A stretch of 64,000 nt of DNA from Unio delphinus (GCA_029339505.1 JAQISU010000057.1:8267501-8331500); one strand, 5' to 3'. Counted from the stretch's first letter, positions 1 to 11,647 are shown. Notes: a model not told the origin generated them from the letters alone. A program made the numbers and translations.

Positions 1-760
1 TGGGGACGGAGGGGTCTCTAGCCCGAATTTTTTTTTTTAATTTCTTGAAAATGTCTTGAGAAAGGCACATTTTGGGAATGTAGTTCATTCGTTATATACA
101 TTGGATGGGGGATTGTATTCAGACCATGTCTGACTGAGATGTTGACGCTATAAATGGGCAGTAAGAACTAAACGTTTTTCATCTCATCCTCATTTTTAGA
201 AATCTAAAAAAATATGCAAAAGGGAGTACTTTGTGAATATGATATAGTATCGCGTCTACTCCCATATCGATTGAAGCATTATACTGAATCTTTGTTGTCT
301 AGATATGGCCATGGCGTATGTGTGCATTACATGTTAGGGAAAGGTTTCTCTACGTGAGGAAGTTTATTGAAAAATTGGAAAAATTCAGTTCCATCAAATA
401 TTCTCTCTATACACTGATGATATGATTTTCTTAAACCTTTTAGACTGTATAGGGTATTGGTGTGGAGTGTAATGGAATTTGACTTTGTTCCTTTGGTCCA
501 TGTTCGGAACGTTTCTTTCAAACTCGTGAAAATGGAGTATTTGTGAATTAGATCATTGTCGCTTCTTCTCCAAAACTATTTAGATGATTTAAATGAAACT
601 CTTTATCTGTCTGCCTCGCTTTCTCTCTCCTATCAGTGTGTCCTGTAGGATTGTCTCTCATAGGGCAGATAACTGTGAGACATGGCCATATTATATTAGT
701 TTCTTTTTCTTATAGAAAATCTATATATAATCCAACGGCACTTTAAGTTCCAGTGCTCAA
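1..760. other. AT-rich stretch, no gene recognised
   Basis: No reading frame with a recognisable motif, no tRNA-like boxes and no clear tandem structure. The 64-codon minus-strand frame at 327-521 has no recognisable domain and is of chance length for AT-rich DNA. Confidence 0.5.
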
Positions 761-940
761 CTCTTCTTTAGAATCATGGTCTAGATATGATCTGTTCCGG
801 ATCCTTCAATAACATCTCATCTCTTCATTAGAATCATGGTATAGGTATGAGATGTTAAGGATGCTTCGATAACATCTCATCTCTTCGATAGAATCATGGT
901 CAAGGTATGAGATGTTCAAGATCATTCGATAACATATCAT
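761..940. repeat. 60-bp tandem repeat, 3 copies, each with an inverted repeat
   Basis: Three copies start at 761, 821 and 881 with an exact 60-bp period. Each carries 'agaatcatggt' near its start. Copies 2 and 3 contain 'atgagatgtt' followed about 15 bases later by its reverse complement 'aacatctcat' (one mismatch in copy 3), so each can fold into a hairpin. Copies differ by point changes only, with no indels. Whether the hairpins matter is unknown. Confidence 0.85.
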
Positions 941-959
941 ATCTAAAGCATGGAATCTT

Positions 960-1420
960 CTCCCTAGCTATGCTGTCAGGGTTCATGCCTCACATCCATA
1001 CCGGAATATGGGCTTGACGCGGAAGTGCAGATACTTCATCTTGGACTTAAGACAAAGGCACATGAGTACTTGAAGCTTGTCACAGTACCCAGCTTCTATT
1101 CATTGTCTTTTTTTCCTTTAGGATGCCACTCCGAGGGGGGGGGGGGGCATTAGTTGAGACGGTTCAGGAAGGTTGCCAGTTCTTATTAATCTCCAGCTAA
1201 ACCATCGATATCATCAGCGAAACGTAGATTGGTGATTGTTCTGCCTCCAACATTGACACTCCCCTCATGGTCTTCCAAGGCAAACGGATACGATCCATTC
1301 CAGGTAGATGTTGAGGAGAGCGGGCGTAACGATACGCAACTATGTGTATCCGACTGTGGTTATGAACCAGTCTGCTATATTGCCGAGATCTGTGCTAGTC
1401 GCCTTGTCATACAGATTTTA
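960..1420 (-). pseudogene. RTE-type LINE reverse transcriptase fragment, decayed
   Basis: Read on the minus strand, short blocks follow the order of the C-terminal half of a non-LTR reverse transcriptase. They are 'YDKATS' near 1400, 'DWFITTVG' near 1360, a block near 1290 resembling the usual LFNIFLE segment, and 'TNLRFADDIDG' near 1202-1235, which is the polymerase catalytic box (two Asp retained). 'ELATFLNRLN' follows near 1170, and 'KMKYLHFRVKPIFRYGCEA' near 985-1045 matches the segment that usually precedes a Trp-Thr-Leu. Frameshifts, stops and a G homopolymer at 1135-1147 break the frame. Clade assignment as RTE-type is from memory of motif style and is less certain than the RT call. 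The plus-strand ORFs at 1229-1553 are shadows of this fossil. Confidence 0.75.
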
Positions 1421-2377
1421 TACGGTGCTGATTACCTTTGCCCTTACGTTGTACTTGGCACAGAGAACCGCCTTATTTTTTTTTTCAATAAGAATTATCA
1501 AAAGCTACGGTGCTTATGAACGGGTAACAACTCATTTATTAGCTATGGCCTAATTTGGGAAAGGGTGTACAAGCTCAAATATGATGCATCATTATGAAAA
1601 TAATTGCACTTCTTTCTGATTTAAATTAATCCAGCACGTTTGCCCCCTCTCTCCATCCCTCCCTCCTCGTATAATGCTAGAATATTACGTATCAATGAAA
1701 ACTGGAAATGAACTATCAAAAGACTTACCTATTATATCACATTAAAGTGTTTTTATGACATCTTAAAAACATTTTATCTGGATCACAAAATAAAGAAAGC
1801 ATTTTTTCCATTGGTTTATTACTAGTATCCCAATGTGTTGCTTTTATGTTTCCTTCAAAATCAGTTACCTACAGTAGTGACTATTTACAAAATGTACGTA
1901 TAAAAACTGTAAGAAACAAATGCACACCGCGATATTATTCGTATGTGAATGTGTTTATGATGTGTGTATGCCTCTGTGTGTGCTTCTGTGTCCCCATTAC
2001 AAAATTCTATTGAAACCGAATTGTATGTCTGTCCGCAATACTGCAAAAAATACTCATAATTTTTATAACTACTTTAAAATTTAGTGTTCATCCTAAGTAG
2101 GGAAAGAGAGTAATAATAATCATGACAACATTATCGAAACCAATTTTGCCTCTTGAAATAGAATGATTTTAAACATTGAAATGATCGACTGACATTATCA
2201 CTAAATCATATAGGTACAAACATCCTTAAACATTCAGTCACCCATCCGTATATCTTCATTTAAAGTTCAACATTTTCTCGATGTAGAATTATGGGTCGCT
2301 TTGTTTACTTAAATCTCTGAATTTTAAATATTGTACCTCAAATCCATTTTCAGAAGACCACATTCTACGAAATGTGT
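1421..2377. other. Intergenic AT-rich DNA, nothing recognised
   Basis: No coding or repeat structure seen apart from short homopolymers. The stretch separates the RT fossil from a hAT MITE. Confidence 0.5.
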
Positions 2378-2385
2378 CCCTATAC

Positions 2386-2598
2386 CTGTGGTGCACAACT
2401 TTTTTCTCCAAGGGCCAGATTGCATTTTCTAAGACAACTCGAGGGCCACACTCGCTAATTTCTTGAATATAATTACTGTTCAAGGGTTTATTTCAAATTT
2501 TCACTGATACGTAAGATTCAAGTATTATTGTTTGTTTTTTTTATTGACCCTGATGGCCGGACAGAAAATGTTCGCGGGCCAGGGATTGTCCACCCCTG
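2386..2598. mobile_element. hAT-type MITE, 213 bp
   Basis: The left terminus 'ctgtggtgcacaac' and the reverse complement of the right terminus 'caggggtggacaat' are imperfect terminal inverted repeats, with 10 of 14 positions matching. They resemble the CAGGGGTGGGCAA ends known from hAT elements. The flanks are 'ccctatac' (2378-2385) and 'ccatagac' (2599-2606), which match at 6 of 8 positions, as expected for an aged 8-bp target duplication. The inside has no transposase, so the copy is non-autonomous. The minus ORF at 2289-2483 only runs across it. Confidence 0.75.
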
Positions 2599-2816
2599 CC
2601 ATAGACAATTATGAGATTTCTATTTTTTTTTAAATTTAAAACATCAAAATACTTTTCCGAATATTTCCTGCATAATGCAAATGTGTACATTGTCGTAAAT
2701 CAAGAAATGAATGCGGCCTCAGTGCCATAACTATATGGATCATCCAAATCCCAATGTTAAATATGACCTTCGAAATAAGCTTGGCCTGTTCAGACGGCAA
2801 AGAAAGCCTGACACTC

Positions 2817-3050
2817 CTTGCTGTATAAATCAAGTTGTGCCATGTGAAATTGGCTAGAACACACGACCTCTACACATGGTATAGCAAGCATGATACAGCT
2901 TGCTGTGAAAATAAAGTTAAACCGTGTGTATTAAGCTGTTTCAACCGGATTACATACGGTAATAACAAGCAATTTATACTTTGCTGTGTAAATCCAGTTG
3001 CACCATGTGTAAGATGCTAGTTATGGATTACAAAACCCTTCTGGAAGTTG
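2817..3050. repeat. Degenerate tandem repeat, about 81 bp x 3
   Basis: Copies begin near 2817, 2899 and 2979. Each has a 'ttgctgt' start, then an aaat..agtt..acc/gcc-atgtg-like core. A weaker fourth match ('actttgctgtttaaatt') lies near 3260. Copies are heavily diverged and have no coding frame. Confidence 0.5.
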
Positions 3051-3063
3051 TTTTGCATATGAA

Positions 3064-3187
3064 CGGCGTTTAAGGGTGGCAAGTGGTGCGCTTCAGGCCT
3101 ATTGTCGTCCGTATGAGTTTGTCATGACCGCCTCAGGCCCCGCGCATTCATGGTCGGCCCTACGCCCCGCGAACTACTAACGCCGCC
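3064..3187. other. GC-rich block with short inverted ends, possible MITE remnant
   Basis: About 124 bp, much richer in G+C than its surroundings. It starts with 'cggcgtt' (3064-3070) and ends with 'aacgccg' (3179-3185), a perfect 7-bp inverted pair. The composition jump and inverted ends suggest a small transposon remnant. No target duplication is clear and the family is not recognised. Confidence 0.3.
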
Positions 3188-4407
3188 TCTAGTATTGCAC
3201 ATTTGATTTCATTAAATAAGGTTCCATTTCGTAAACACGGTAAAGTAAACTTTATAAAAACTTTGCTGTTTAAATTAATCTCTACTTTGTATTGCGCAAA
3301 TTCGGGGTAAAATAAACCACCTGTTACTCATATGTTTTACATTGTAAATTCAAAATGTAAGTTTCAGTTAAACAAATTTTACAAACTGTTGTTGGCTGAC
3401 CAATCAGCAATCGGACATTAATGATCATGTTAAGCATTACAACAAGGCAGACATAGAAACACAGAGCTTGAAATGTACAACTGTTATACCATGTAAGGAA
3501 CATAAGCCAAACGGAATATACATGCATGTAAACCAGGTATACATTGATAATTGATTTTCATTAATTCCGTTCACTCTTTTTTCGGGGTAGTTGAGGTTGG
3601 GTTATTAAGTGACTCAAAGTCAAACACACAATAAATGCGTTTTAAGATTTAATTGTGGCAGCTCGATAATAGACTCGATTGCACCAATATGGCTCCAATG
3701 TACCGGATCTGGGCACGTGAAGGGTTGATCAGTTTATTTTCATTTTCAATTATTCATTCAACACTATATATTCAAAATTCATAAGCAACGAACCATGCAT
3801 GTGGAGTCTTGCTTCGTCTTTTGTACACAAAGGTATATATCAATGACTTTCATGAATGAAATGGTTGTAATTTATTCAGACTTATTCTTCACACAAAAGG
3901 CAAAAGTAAGGCATTTTCCCAGGCCACAAAGCCCCACTGTGCCTTGTATTATGCAATAATATTGTCAACGCTTTGAAGATTTACTGCTTGACCAGACAGC
4001 ACATAGATTTAAGTCACACAAAATCATTAAATATGACGTCGCTGTGATCAGAGGGTTTCATTCATAAAATTGAATAGTATATTTTACTACCATTGAAAAC
4101 CAAAAGGGGAGTTCGTCCTAAATGGAAAAGCCTTACCTTCTTAATGCAGCCTTGTGAAAGCTACAGCTAAACATAAGTTTATGAGGCATATCCAAATTTT
4201 GCGATATTTACCGAAGTAGGCAAATTTGTTAATAAAGGTCAATGGCGTTTCAGTTTCTAACATATCTTCAACATTTTAAACATGTTCGCTGCAATGTTGC
4301 ATCGCCATGATAATTGTATGAAATAAAACATGATTCGTAACGTCACATTATTGTATGTGTCAAATGATGATTAAGTAAATTATTTTATTCATTTATTTCA
4401 CGCAAAC
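3188..4407. other. Intergenic AT-rich DNA, nothing recognised
   Basis: No motif-bearing frame, tandem array or transposon ends seen. Confidence 0.5.
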
Positions 4408-4557
4408 CTTTCAGTGGCAAAGTGGTTAGAACGTCCACCTAGGATGTGGTAGGTCGCGCGTTCGAACTTCGGCCGTGTAATAGCAAAGACTAAATCACAC
4501 TGGCAGTGAGGACATCGTATAGATGTTGCTGAAAAAGGTTTCAAGTTACGTTTATTA
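4408..4557 (+). mobile_element. tRNA-headed SINE, family A, internally deleted copy
   Basis: The head has an A-box-like 'tggcaaagtggttagaac' and a B-box-like 'gcgcgttcgaact', which are the internal RNA polymerase III promoter elements of a tRNA-derived SINE. It then shows the family's 'ggccg..aaagact' segment and jumps directly to the family's 3' end ('gacatcgtatagatg..gctgaaaaa..acgtt'). Compared with the full copies at 5017 and 30699, roughly 130-150 bp of the middle is missing. A pyrimidine microsatellite follows. Confidence 0.75.
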
Positions 4558-4560
4558 TCC

Positions 4561-4563
<3 letters not shown>

Positions 4564-4639
<76 letters not shown>
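4564..4639. repeat. (CT)n followed by (CA)n microsatellite
   Basis: About 61 bp of CT dinucleotides pass directly into about 15 bp of CA. The minus-strand ORF of alternating Arg and Glu codons at 4398-4637 is an artefact of this tract. Confidence 0.95.
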
Positions 4640-4813
4640 TCGTTTATGTCAAGGTATATATTTGAAGTAAATAAGGACATGCATATTTAAAAGAGGAGAC
4701 TTGTCGTAATTCATTGAAAGAGCTTCATGCTTTCTTACCTAACATTGCCCTCTATTCCAGTAATAAAAAAGAAATGACAAGTTAGTTTCTATTGAATACA
4801 TGGTGGCAATAAT

Positions 4814-4999
4814 CAGTGGCGTCACTAGGGTTGGTATCAATGAGTGCGGTAACTCAGTGTCATCCCCATGTACCACCTTTTGTAACACAAATTTTGTAAC
4901 ACAAATTTTTAACTTTTATAGTCATTTTGGTGTCACCCCTTCTGATGGTGTCACTACGGTCCGTACCACTACAACCCACACCCCCTAGTGACGCAACTG
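4814..4999. mobile_element. hAT-type MITE (CAGTGGCGTC family), 186 bp
   Basis: The left end is 'cagtggcgtcactaggg'. The reverse complement of the right end is 'cagttgcgtcactaggggg', a near-perfect terminal inverted repeat. Flanks 'gcaataat' (4806-4813) and 'gtaacaat' (5000-5007) match at 6 of 8 positions, both differences being C/T transitions, which fits a hAT 8-bp duplication. The interior carries inverted 'ggtgtcac' type words shared with the MITE at 33389-33687, so the two belong to one family. No transposase is present. Confidence 0.85.
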
Positions 5000-5016
5000 G
5001 TAACAATTACCGCACT

Positions 5017-5330
5017 GCTCCAGTGGCCTAAGTGGTTAGAGCGTCCATCTCGGATGCGAGAGGTCGTGTGTTCGATCCCCATCATCGTCATACCAACGAC
5101 GTATTAAAATGGTACTAACAGCTGCTCGCTTGACGCTCAGCATTAAGAGGTTAATGTTAGGACTGGTTGGCATGGTGTCAGGATAATGTGAATGGGTGGG
5201 ATATCATGCTACATGTCTGCGGCATGACGCCCCAGTGCTGGATATAACTATAAACACAGCAGATATCGTAGCGATATGTCTGAAATATTGTTAAAACTAC
5301 GTTAAACATCCAAATCACACACACACACAC
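5017..5330 (+). mobile_element. tRNA-headed SINE, family A, near full length
   Basis: Starts 'gctccagtggcctaagtgg' (A box), then 'ggtcgtgtgttcgatcccc' (B box). The central body includes 'ggtactaacagctg', 'cagcattaagaggtta' and 'catgctacatgtctgcgg', and the tail 'tagcgatatgtctgaaa..aaactacgttaaac' ends in a (CA)n tract at 5316-5330. Body and tail are collinear with copies at 30699 (plus) and 52735-52990 (minus). It sits 17 bp after a hAT MITE. A tRNA-derived Pol III retroposon that depends on a partner LINE is the standard interpretation. Confidence 0.9.
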
Positions 5331-8300
5331 GCACAATGACCTCAAAAGCCCGTTTCGAAGGTAAATCTACTGCAAATGCCCTCTGATATTTTTCATTAAA
5401 GAACAGTTTATAGCTCCGTATTTGCGCATATCTGAAATTATTATCTTGACAAAGAACAACATTGATTACTTTTCATCAGAATTAGATTGCAAAATTGGTT
5501 GTATTTTGTTGTGATTCGTTGTATTTTAATCTTACATTCCAGAGTGTATGTGATCTTGTTTTCCAGTGAAGAATTAACGATTGATAATCTCCATTGTACA
5601 TCACGTGATGTACAGCTCAATGCCCTCCAAAGCAGTCGTAGTGCAATAGTAATCCCTGGTTTTCATCACGAATGGAAAATGCTACCTAAAGTGGTTCATT
5701 TAAACATATATTGCGACAATAATTCTTCATTGTGAGTTATCTTTTGATAAGAAAATCTCACCCGGGTATTAAGCCTTGTCAATACATATGAAGGACTCTA
5801 TTTGCTCCAAATCTGTAACAGAATAACGACAAACCCCGTAAGAGACCAAGTCTGATCACGAAAGGCACTTCGGAAAAAGATTTATAACTAAGAATCATAA
5901 AATCTAATTATAGCTTAGAATCAAGCAAATACATTATAACTGAGAATTAGCCAATCAAATTATAACTAAGAATCATCCAATCAATCGTAAATAAAACAAG
6001 ACCTTTACTATATCTTTTACACGTGAAACGATAGAAAAGCGCAATGCAAAGACATATACGGTGTATATTAGCATCGATGGTAAAATAAATTTTAAAAAAG
6101 TTTTTCAGTTTATTGAAGCTGTTATTTAATCCATTTTAGTCCCCAGAGATCCTTTTAAATTCAGTAATAAACGCAGCCCTTACATAGCGGTGCTTTGTTT
6201 TGTGGAGAGATGTGAAATAAAATATATTAGGGCATATTTTATATTAAACGTAAAAACAACTTTCAAAACGTTTTGAATATATTGCAAATAGATGAAGATG
6301 GGCGAAGACCTGGCCTATGAATACATTCTAAGTAAACCGATCAGTCTCCTCTGTCATTAAACTGTCATAATATTTTACATTAAGAGTTTGAGTCGACAAC
6401 ATTTTTTTTATGACTGACGAGCCAAGGACTGGACTCAAATGTAACCGTAATTAACAAAATGAACCGTTCAGCTGCGGGCATACATGTCCTACGAATGATG
6501 GCAATTTCACGTAAAGTTTTCACGGTGTTTCTTACTGGGAAAAATACTAAATACAAAATGCATGTGTTTATTATTTGTTCTTGAAATTGATACGCGTATT
6601 TATGATAGAATTCAAGCACGTCTTTCAACAGGATTCTCCGTTCAGTAAATAAATCTGTTAACTCGGCTTTCTAGTCCAAAACTGTTCAATTCAAGGACGA
6701 TATGCAGTCGTTGGTATGGGATTGGTGATGATAGACCTATGTGTACTTTCCATTTATCTTTACAAGAAAACAATTACCATTTATTTGGTTACATCTCAGA
6801 TGATACAGGTGTAGATAGTGGTGTCAGGTAAAACCTTTGTTAAAACTTTAATCACTTTAATGATAAAGTACCCATTGTATCATTGTATTATGTTACATAT
6901 AGCATAATCCAGAAGCCCAATAAATTACTTATGTTGGCATATTCTCCCTAGCTTTTTAAAAATTCTGGACGGCTGTAGTTTCCGAAAATTTTACAATATA
7001 AAATTCATTGTAATTTTTTTTTATGTGACATTTCTTTCAAGGTATGATTTTAGTGTCATTTCGCTGGAGTTAATATTTATAATTTTAATTGCAAAGATGG
7101 AGGGCATGAACTTCTGAAAAATGTAATTAATTACTTGTTAATCCGATATGCAGGATATATACTTTGCTGCCCTAATGACGTCATAATACGTAATGTTAGC
7201 CCTGTCACCCTACTGTCGTCATACTGACAAATCCCGGTCTTGTATTCTAGGTAGATATTTTGAATTGTCAATAACGTAATGGGCCTAAGTCTATATATAT
7301 AGTGTCATATGTGCATAGTAACAAGTGGCATTGTGAACGACACTTATCTCTTTAGAAGTTTATGAAGTTTTGCACAGTACATTCTCACTTTGGTTTGTTC
7401 CTCTTTTCATACTTGCGTTCTGGCGAGATCAGTTTGTCGCTCAATATAAGAACTCCAATTTCAATTTCAATTTGAACTCAAAGACCTTATTTAAAAAAGG
7501 TGTGAAAAAACATTATTGAGTTTTAGTCTCTCGGTGCAATGGGTGTAAAATTAATACTAACGGACTTAATCACTATGTACTCCTTGGCGTTCGAGCAAAG
7601 CATCATACAACTAGAATTGTCAGTCAGTTTTTCATTCGATAAATAGCATTTAAATGCTTAATCAAAGCATCTTAGTGTGCTATAGATGTGTCATTATGTC
7701 AAAGTATCCTAACGCAAGTTCAATCGAAAAGTGTTTTGTTCATTTTTCGGTCCGATGGACAGTTTTAAAAAAGACCGAATCCTTACTGTAACCCACACTG
7801 TAGTGTGTGCATTCAATAACTTTTGTTTCATGAAAGGCAGGGATATCTATTAGGTTGTGCTTTTAAGAAAGTCGTTAGTTTTCTGGCTGTGAATGTTTGT
7901 AGTTGTGCGAAATATACATTATTCTTACTGCTTTGTTATGCATATCTATATTTTTGTATCTCTTTTTACATGACTTCATCTAACTTTTTGTAATATTTTT
8001 CATGGTTTCAAATTATAGTGATTATATTTTGTTAGATTTTGCCTGCGTGACTAGGGTCTGTATTAGGAATAGGAAGAGCGTAAAATGATATAAGATATAT
8101 AAAAATATATACTTATGTATTTTGACAGTTACTAAAAATAATCTTAATAATAAGACTTGTTGACGACTTTGTGTTAATTTGTCATTGGTTGGTGTGATTC
8201 GGACGGTTCTTGAAGATAAAGTTAATTTCCCAGTGGCTGGGCTAGGTCAAAGTTTTAGGAATTTTGAAATATTTATTGAGTAGTATGATCTGTTACCTGG

Positions 8301-8927
8301 GGTTTTGTTGTAAAATATAGTCGTAATAGAAGGTGTATATAAGGAGAGAACTGAACAGTCAAACTGTATTCCTATTTTGAAGTCATTCTTATTTATTGTA
8401 TTCCTGTTGTAATATCAAGTCTGCAGACGTTCTTTACTTGGATATTATTTGAAAAAAGAAAGATTTGTTTGGAATGTTCAGTGGAAATAGAAAGTGTTCG
8501 TTTTGGGGATGGGGTAGGAGATTATAATATTATTTTTAAATTATTGTGAATTATTAAGAGAAGTTCCGGACAACGCCATTTTGACAAGGTCACGGTTCTT
8601 GGCGGACCAGTAGATTTCCAGTTCTGAAATTTATAGGGAGCGTTTCATTCTTTTGTACTATGATAGAACTTGTTTATGGTTATTTGGATTCAATTCATAA
8701 TACTGTAAGTTCCTTTCACTTTTTCATTTATAAATTTGATAATTAAATTATTAGTTAACTTTTACAAAACTTTTTCGTTTTGCTTCTCTTTCGTTTTTTA
8801 GTTTATAACTTAACAATTCGCATTCGTCAAATTAGGGAAGAGACTCTCATTGTTTTCACTGATAAAGAGCGTGTGCGATCTAAGTTAACTTAAAGCCTTG
8901 ATACAGTAATTGGAAAAATGTTACGTG
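5331..8927. other. Long AT-rich stretch, no gene recognised
   Basis: Apart from the small repeat at 5880-5993 I see no coding motifs, RNA genes or transposon ends in about 3.6 kb. The short ORFs at 5487-5735 (+) and 6380-6628 (-) show no recognisable domain. Confidence 0.45.
5880..5993. repeat. Short degenerate tandem repeat, about 28 bp x 4
   Basis: 'ttataactaagaatcat'-like words recur near 5881, 5906, 5935 and 5965, with spacer words such as 'ccaatcaa'. The copies are imperfect. Confidence 0.6.
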
Positions 8928-9275
8928 TGACAGCTGCTTATTACCAATAAAATTTAGAACAAAATTTAACTTTAAGTTTTTTGAATATCTTGGATTCCTA
9001 GTTTTTACACACCTTCTCATAACTATCGTACCAAGTTAAAATTTAGTATTTTCGGTGAGATAGACACTTTGTTCCATATGACATCAAAAGATTTGTTTGT
9101 TATTGTATTGCTATTGTTGTTACTCATGATGATTAGTTTTATGATGACGATGACGACAACGAGAAGGACCAGGATGGCGATAGCTGTTTATTATCAAATG
9201 AAAAAATTAAACTGGAAAGTTCTGGAATATCTCGTATTCATAGTTTTCACACACTTTGTCTTCACATCTCGTATT
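8928..9275. repeat. 250-bp-spaced duplication containing the seed of the 37-bp minisatellite
   Basis: 8928-9020 and 9179-9275 align at an offset of about 250 bp. 'gacagctgcttattacc' matches 'gatagctgtttattatc', and 'gaatatcttggattcctag' matches 'gaatatctcgtattcatag', followed by similar 'tttt.acacac.ctt' sequence. The downstream copy runs into the first unit of the 37-bp array. The upstream copy therefore holds a single, unamplified, diverged version of the array unit. Confidence 0.75.
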
Positions 9276-11647
9276 CATAGTTTTCACACACTTTGTCTTC
9301 ACATCTCGTATTCATAGTTTTCACACACTTTGTCATCACATCTCGTATTCATAGTTTTCACACACTTTGTCTTCACATCTCGTATTCATAGTTTTCACAC
9401 ACTTTGTCTTCACATCTTGTATTCATAGTTTTCACACACTTTGTCTTCACATCTTGTATTCATAGTTTTCACACACTTTGTCTTCATATCTTGTTCTCGT
9501 ATTCATAGTTTTCACACACTTTGTCTTCACATCTCGTATTCATAGTTTTCACACACTTTGTCTTCACATCTTGTATTCATAGTTTTCACACACTTTGTCT
9601 TCACATCTTGTATTCATAGTTTTCACACACTTTGTCTTCACATCTTGTATTCATAGTTTTCACACACTTTGTCTTCACATCTTGTATTCATAGTTTTCAC
9701 ACACTTTGTCTTCACATCTCGTATTCATAGTTTTCACACACTTTGTCTTCACATCTCGTATTCATAGTTTTCACACACTTTGTCTTCACATCTCGTATTC
9801 ATAGTTTTCACACACTTTGTCTTCACATCTTGTATTCATAGTTTTCACACACTTTGTCTTCACATCTTGTATTCATAGTTTTCACACACTTTGTCTTCAC
9901 ATCTTGTATTCATAGTTTTCGCACACTTTGTCTTCACATCTTGTATTCATAGTTTTCACACACTTTGTCTTCACATCTCGTATTCATAGTTTTCACACAC
10001 TTTGTCTTCACATCTTGTATTCATAGTTTTCACACACTTTGTCTTCACATATTTTATTCATAGTTTTCACACACTTTGTCTTCACATCTCGTATTCATAG
10101 TTTTCACACACTTTGTCTTCACATCTCGTATTCATAGTTTTCACACACTTTGTCTTCACATCTTGTATTCATAGTTTTCACACACTTTGTCTTCACATAT
10201 TTTATTCATAGTTTTCACACACTTTGTCTTCACATCTCGTATTCATAGTTTTCACACACTTTGTCTTCACATCTTGTATTCATAGTTTTCACACACTTTG
10301 TCTTCACATCTTGTATTCATAGTTTTCACACACTTTGTCTTCACATCTTGTTCTCGTATTCATAGTTTTCACACACTTTGTCTTCACATCTCGTATTCAT
10401 AGTTTTCACACACTTTGTCTTCACATCTTGTATTCATAGTTTTCACACACTTTGTCTTCACATCTTGTATTCATATTTTTCACACACTTTGTCTTCACAT
10501 CTTGTATTCATAGTTTTCATACACTTTGTCTTCACATCTTGTATTCATAGTTTTCACACACTTTGTCTTCACATCTCGTATTCATAGTTTTCACACACTT
10601 TGTCTTCACATCTTGTATTCATAGTTTTCACACACTTTGTCTTCACATCTTGTATTCATAGTTTTCACACACTTTGTCTTCACATCTTGTATTCATAGTT
10701 TTCACACACTTTGTCTTCACATCTTGTATTCATAGTTTTCACACACTTTGTCTTCACATCTTGTATTCATAGTTTTCACACACTTTGTCTTCACATCTTG
10801 TATTCATAGTTTTCACACACTTTGTCTTCACATCTCGTATTCATAGTTTTCACACACTTTGTCTTCACATCTCGTATTCATAGTTTTCACACACTTTGTC
10901 TTCACATATTTTATTCATAGTTTTCACACACTTTGTCTTCACATCTCGTATTCATAGTTTTCACACACTTTGTCTTCACATCTCGTATTCATAGTTTTCA
11001 CACACTTTGTCTTCACATCTTGTATTCATAGTTTTCACACACTTTGTCTTCACATCTTGTATTCATATTTTTCACACACTTTGTCTTCACATCTTGTATT
11101 CATAGTTTTCATACACTTTGTCTTCACATCTTGTATTCATAGTTTTCACACACTTTGTCTTCACATCTCGTATTCATAGTTTTCACACACTTTGTCTTCA
11201 CATCTTGTATTCATAGTTTTCACACACTTTGTCTTCACATCTTGTATTCATAGTTTTCACACACTTTGTCTTCACATCTTGTATTCATAGTTTTCACACA
11301 CTTTGTCTTCACATCTTGTATTCATAGTTTTCACACACTTTGTCTTCACATCTTGTATTCATAGTTTTCACACACTTTGTCTTCACATCTTGTATTCATA
11401 GTTTTCACACACTTTGTCTTCACATCTCGTATTCATAGTTTTCACACACTTTGTCTTCACATCTTGTATTCATAGTTTTCACACACTTTGTCTTCACATA
11501 TTTTATTCATAGTTTTCACACACTTTGTCTTCACATCTCGTATTCATAGTTTTCACACACTTTGTCTTCACATCTCGTATTCATAGTTTTCACACACTTT
11601 GTCTTCACATCTCGTATTCATAGTTTTCACACACTTTGTCTTCACAT
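9231..11647. repeat. 37-bp minisatellite, 65 copies, with 592-bp higher-order structure
   Basis: The unit runs 'ctcgtattcatagttttcac' then 'acactttgtcttcacat'. The span of 2,417 bp equals 65 units plus two 6-bp insertions ('cttgtt' before ctcg, near 9490 and 10348). Units are almost identical, mostly C/T at one position. Marker variants recur exactly 592 bp (16 units) apart: 'tcatattttt' at 10471 and 11063, 'tagttttcat' with an extra T at 10511 and 11103, and the 'cacatattttattc' variant at 10901 and 11493. The last third is therefore a duplicated 16-unit block. Because 37 is not a multiple of three, the 69-82 codon ORFs inside are frame-cycling artefacts. Confidence 0.97.

Noticed and set aside
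4398..4637. Arg/Glu dipeptide ORF on the minus strand
   Set aside because: Translation of (CT)n plus part of a SINE head.
5017..5100. Functional tRNA genes at 4408, 5017, 30699 and 43826
   Set aside because: A and B boxes are present, but no acceptor stem closes the fold and the first three continue into a shared SINE body or tail.
5011..5340. Target duplication around the SINE at 5017
   Set aside because: Candidate words 'cgcactg' and 'cgcacaatg' differ in length and abut a (CA)n tract, so they are not convincing.
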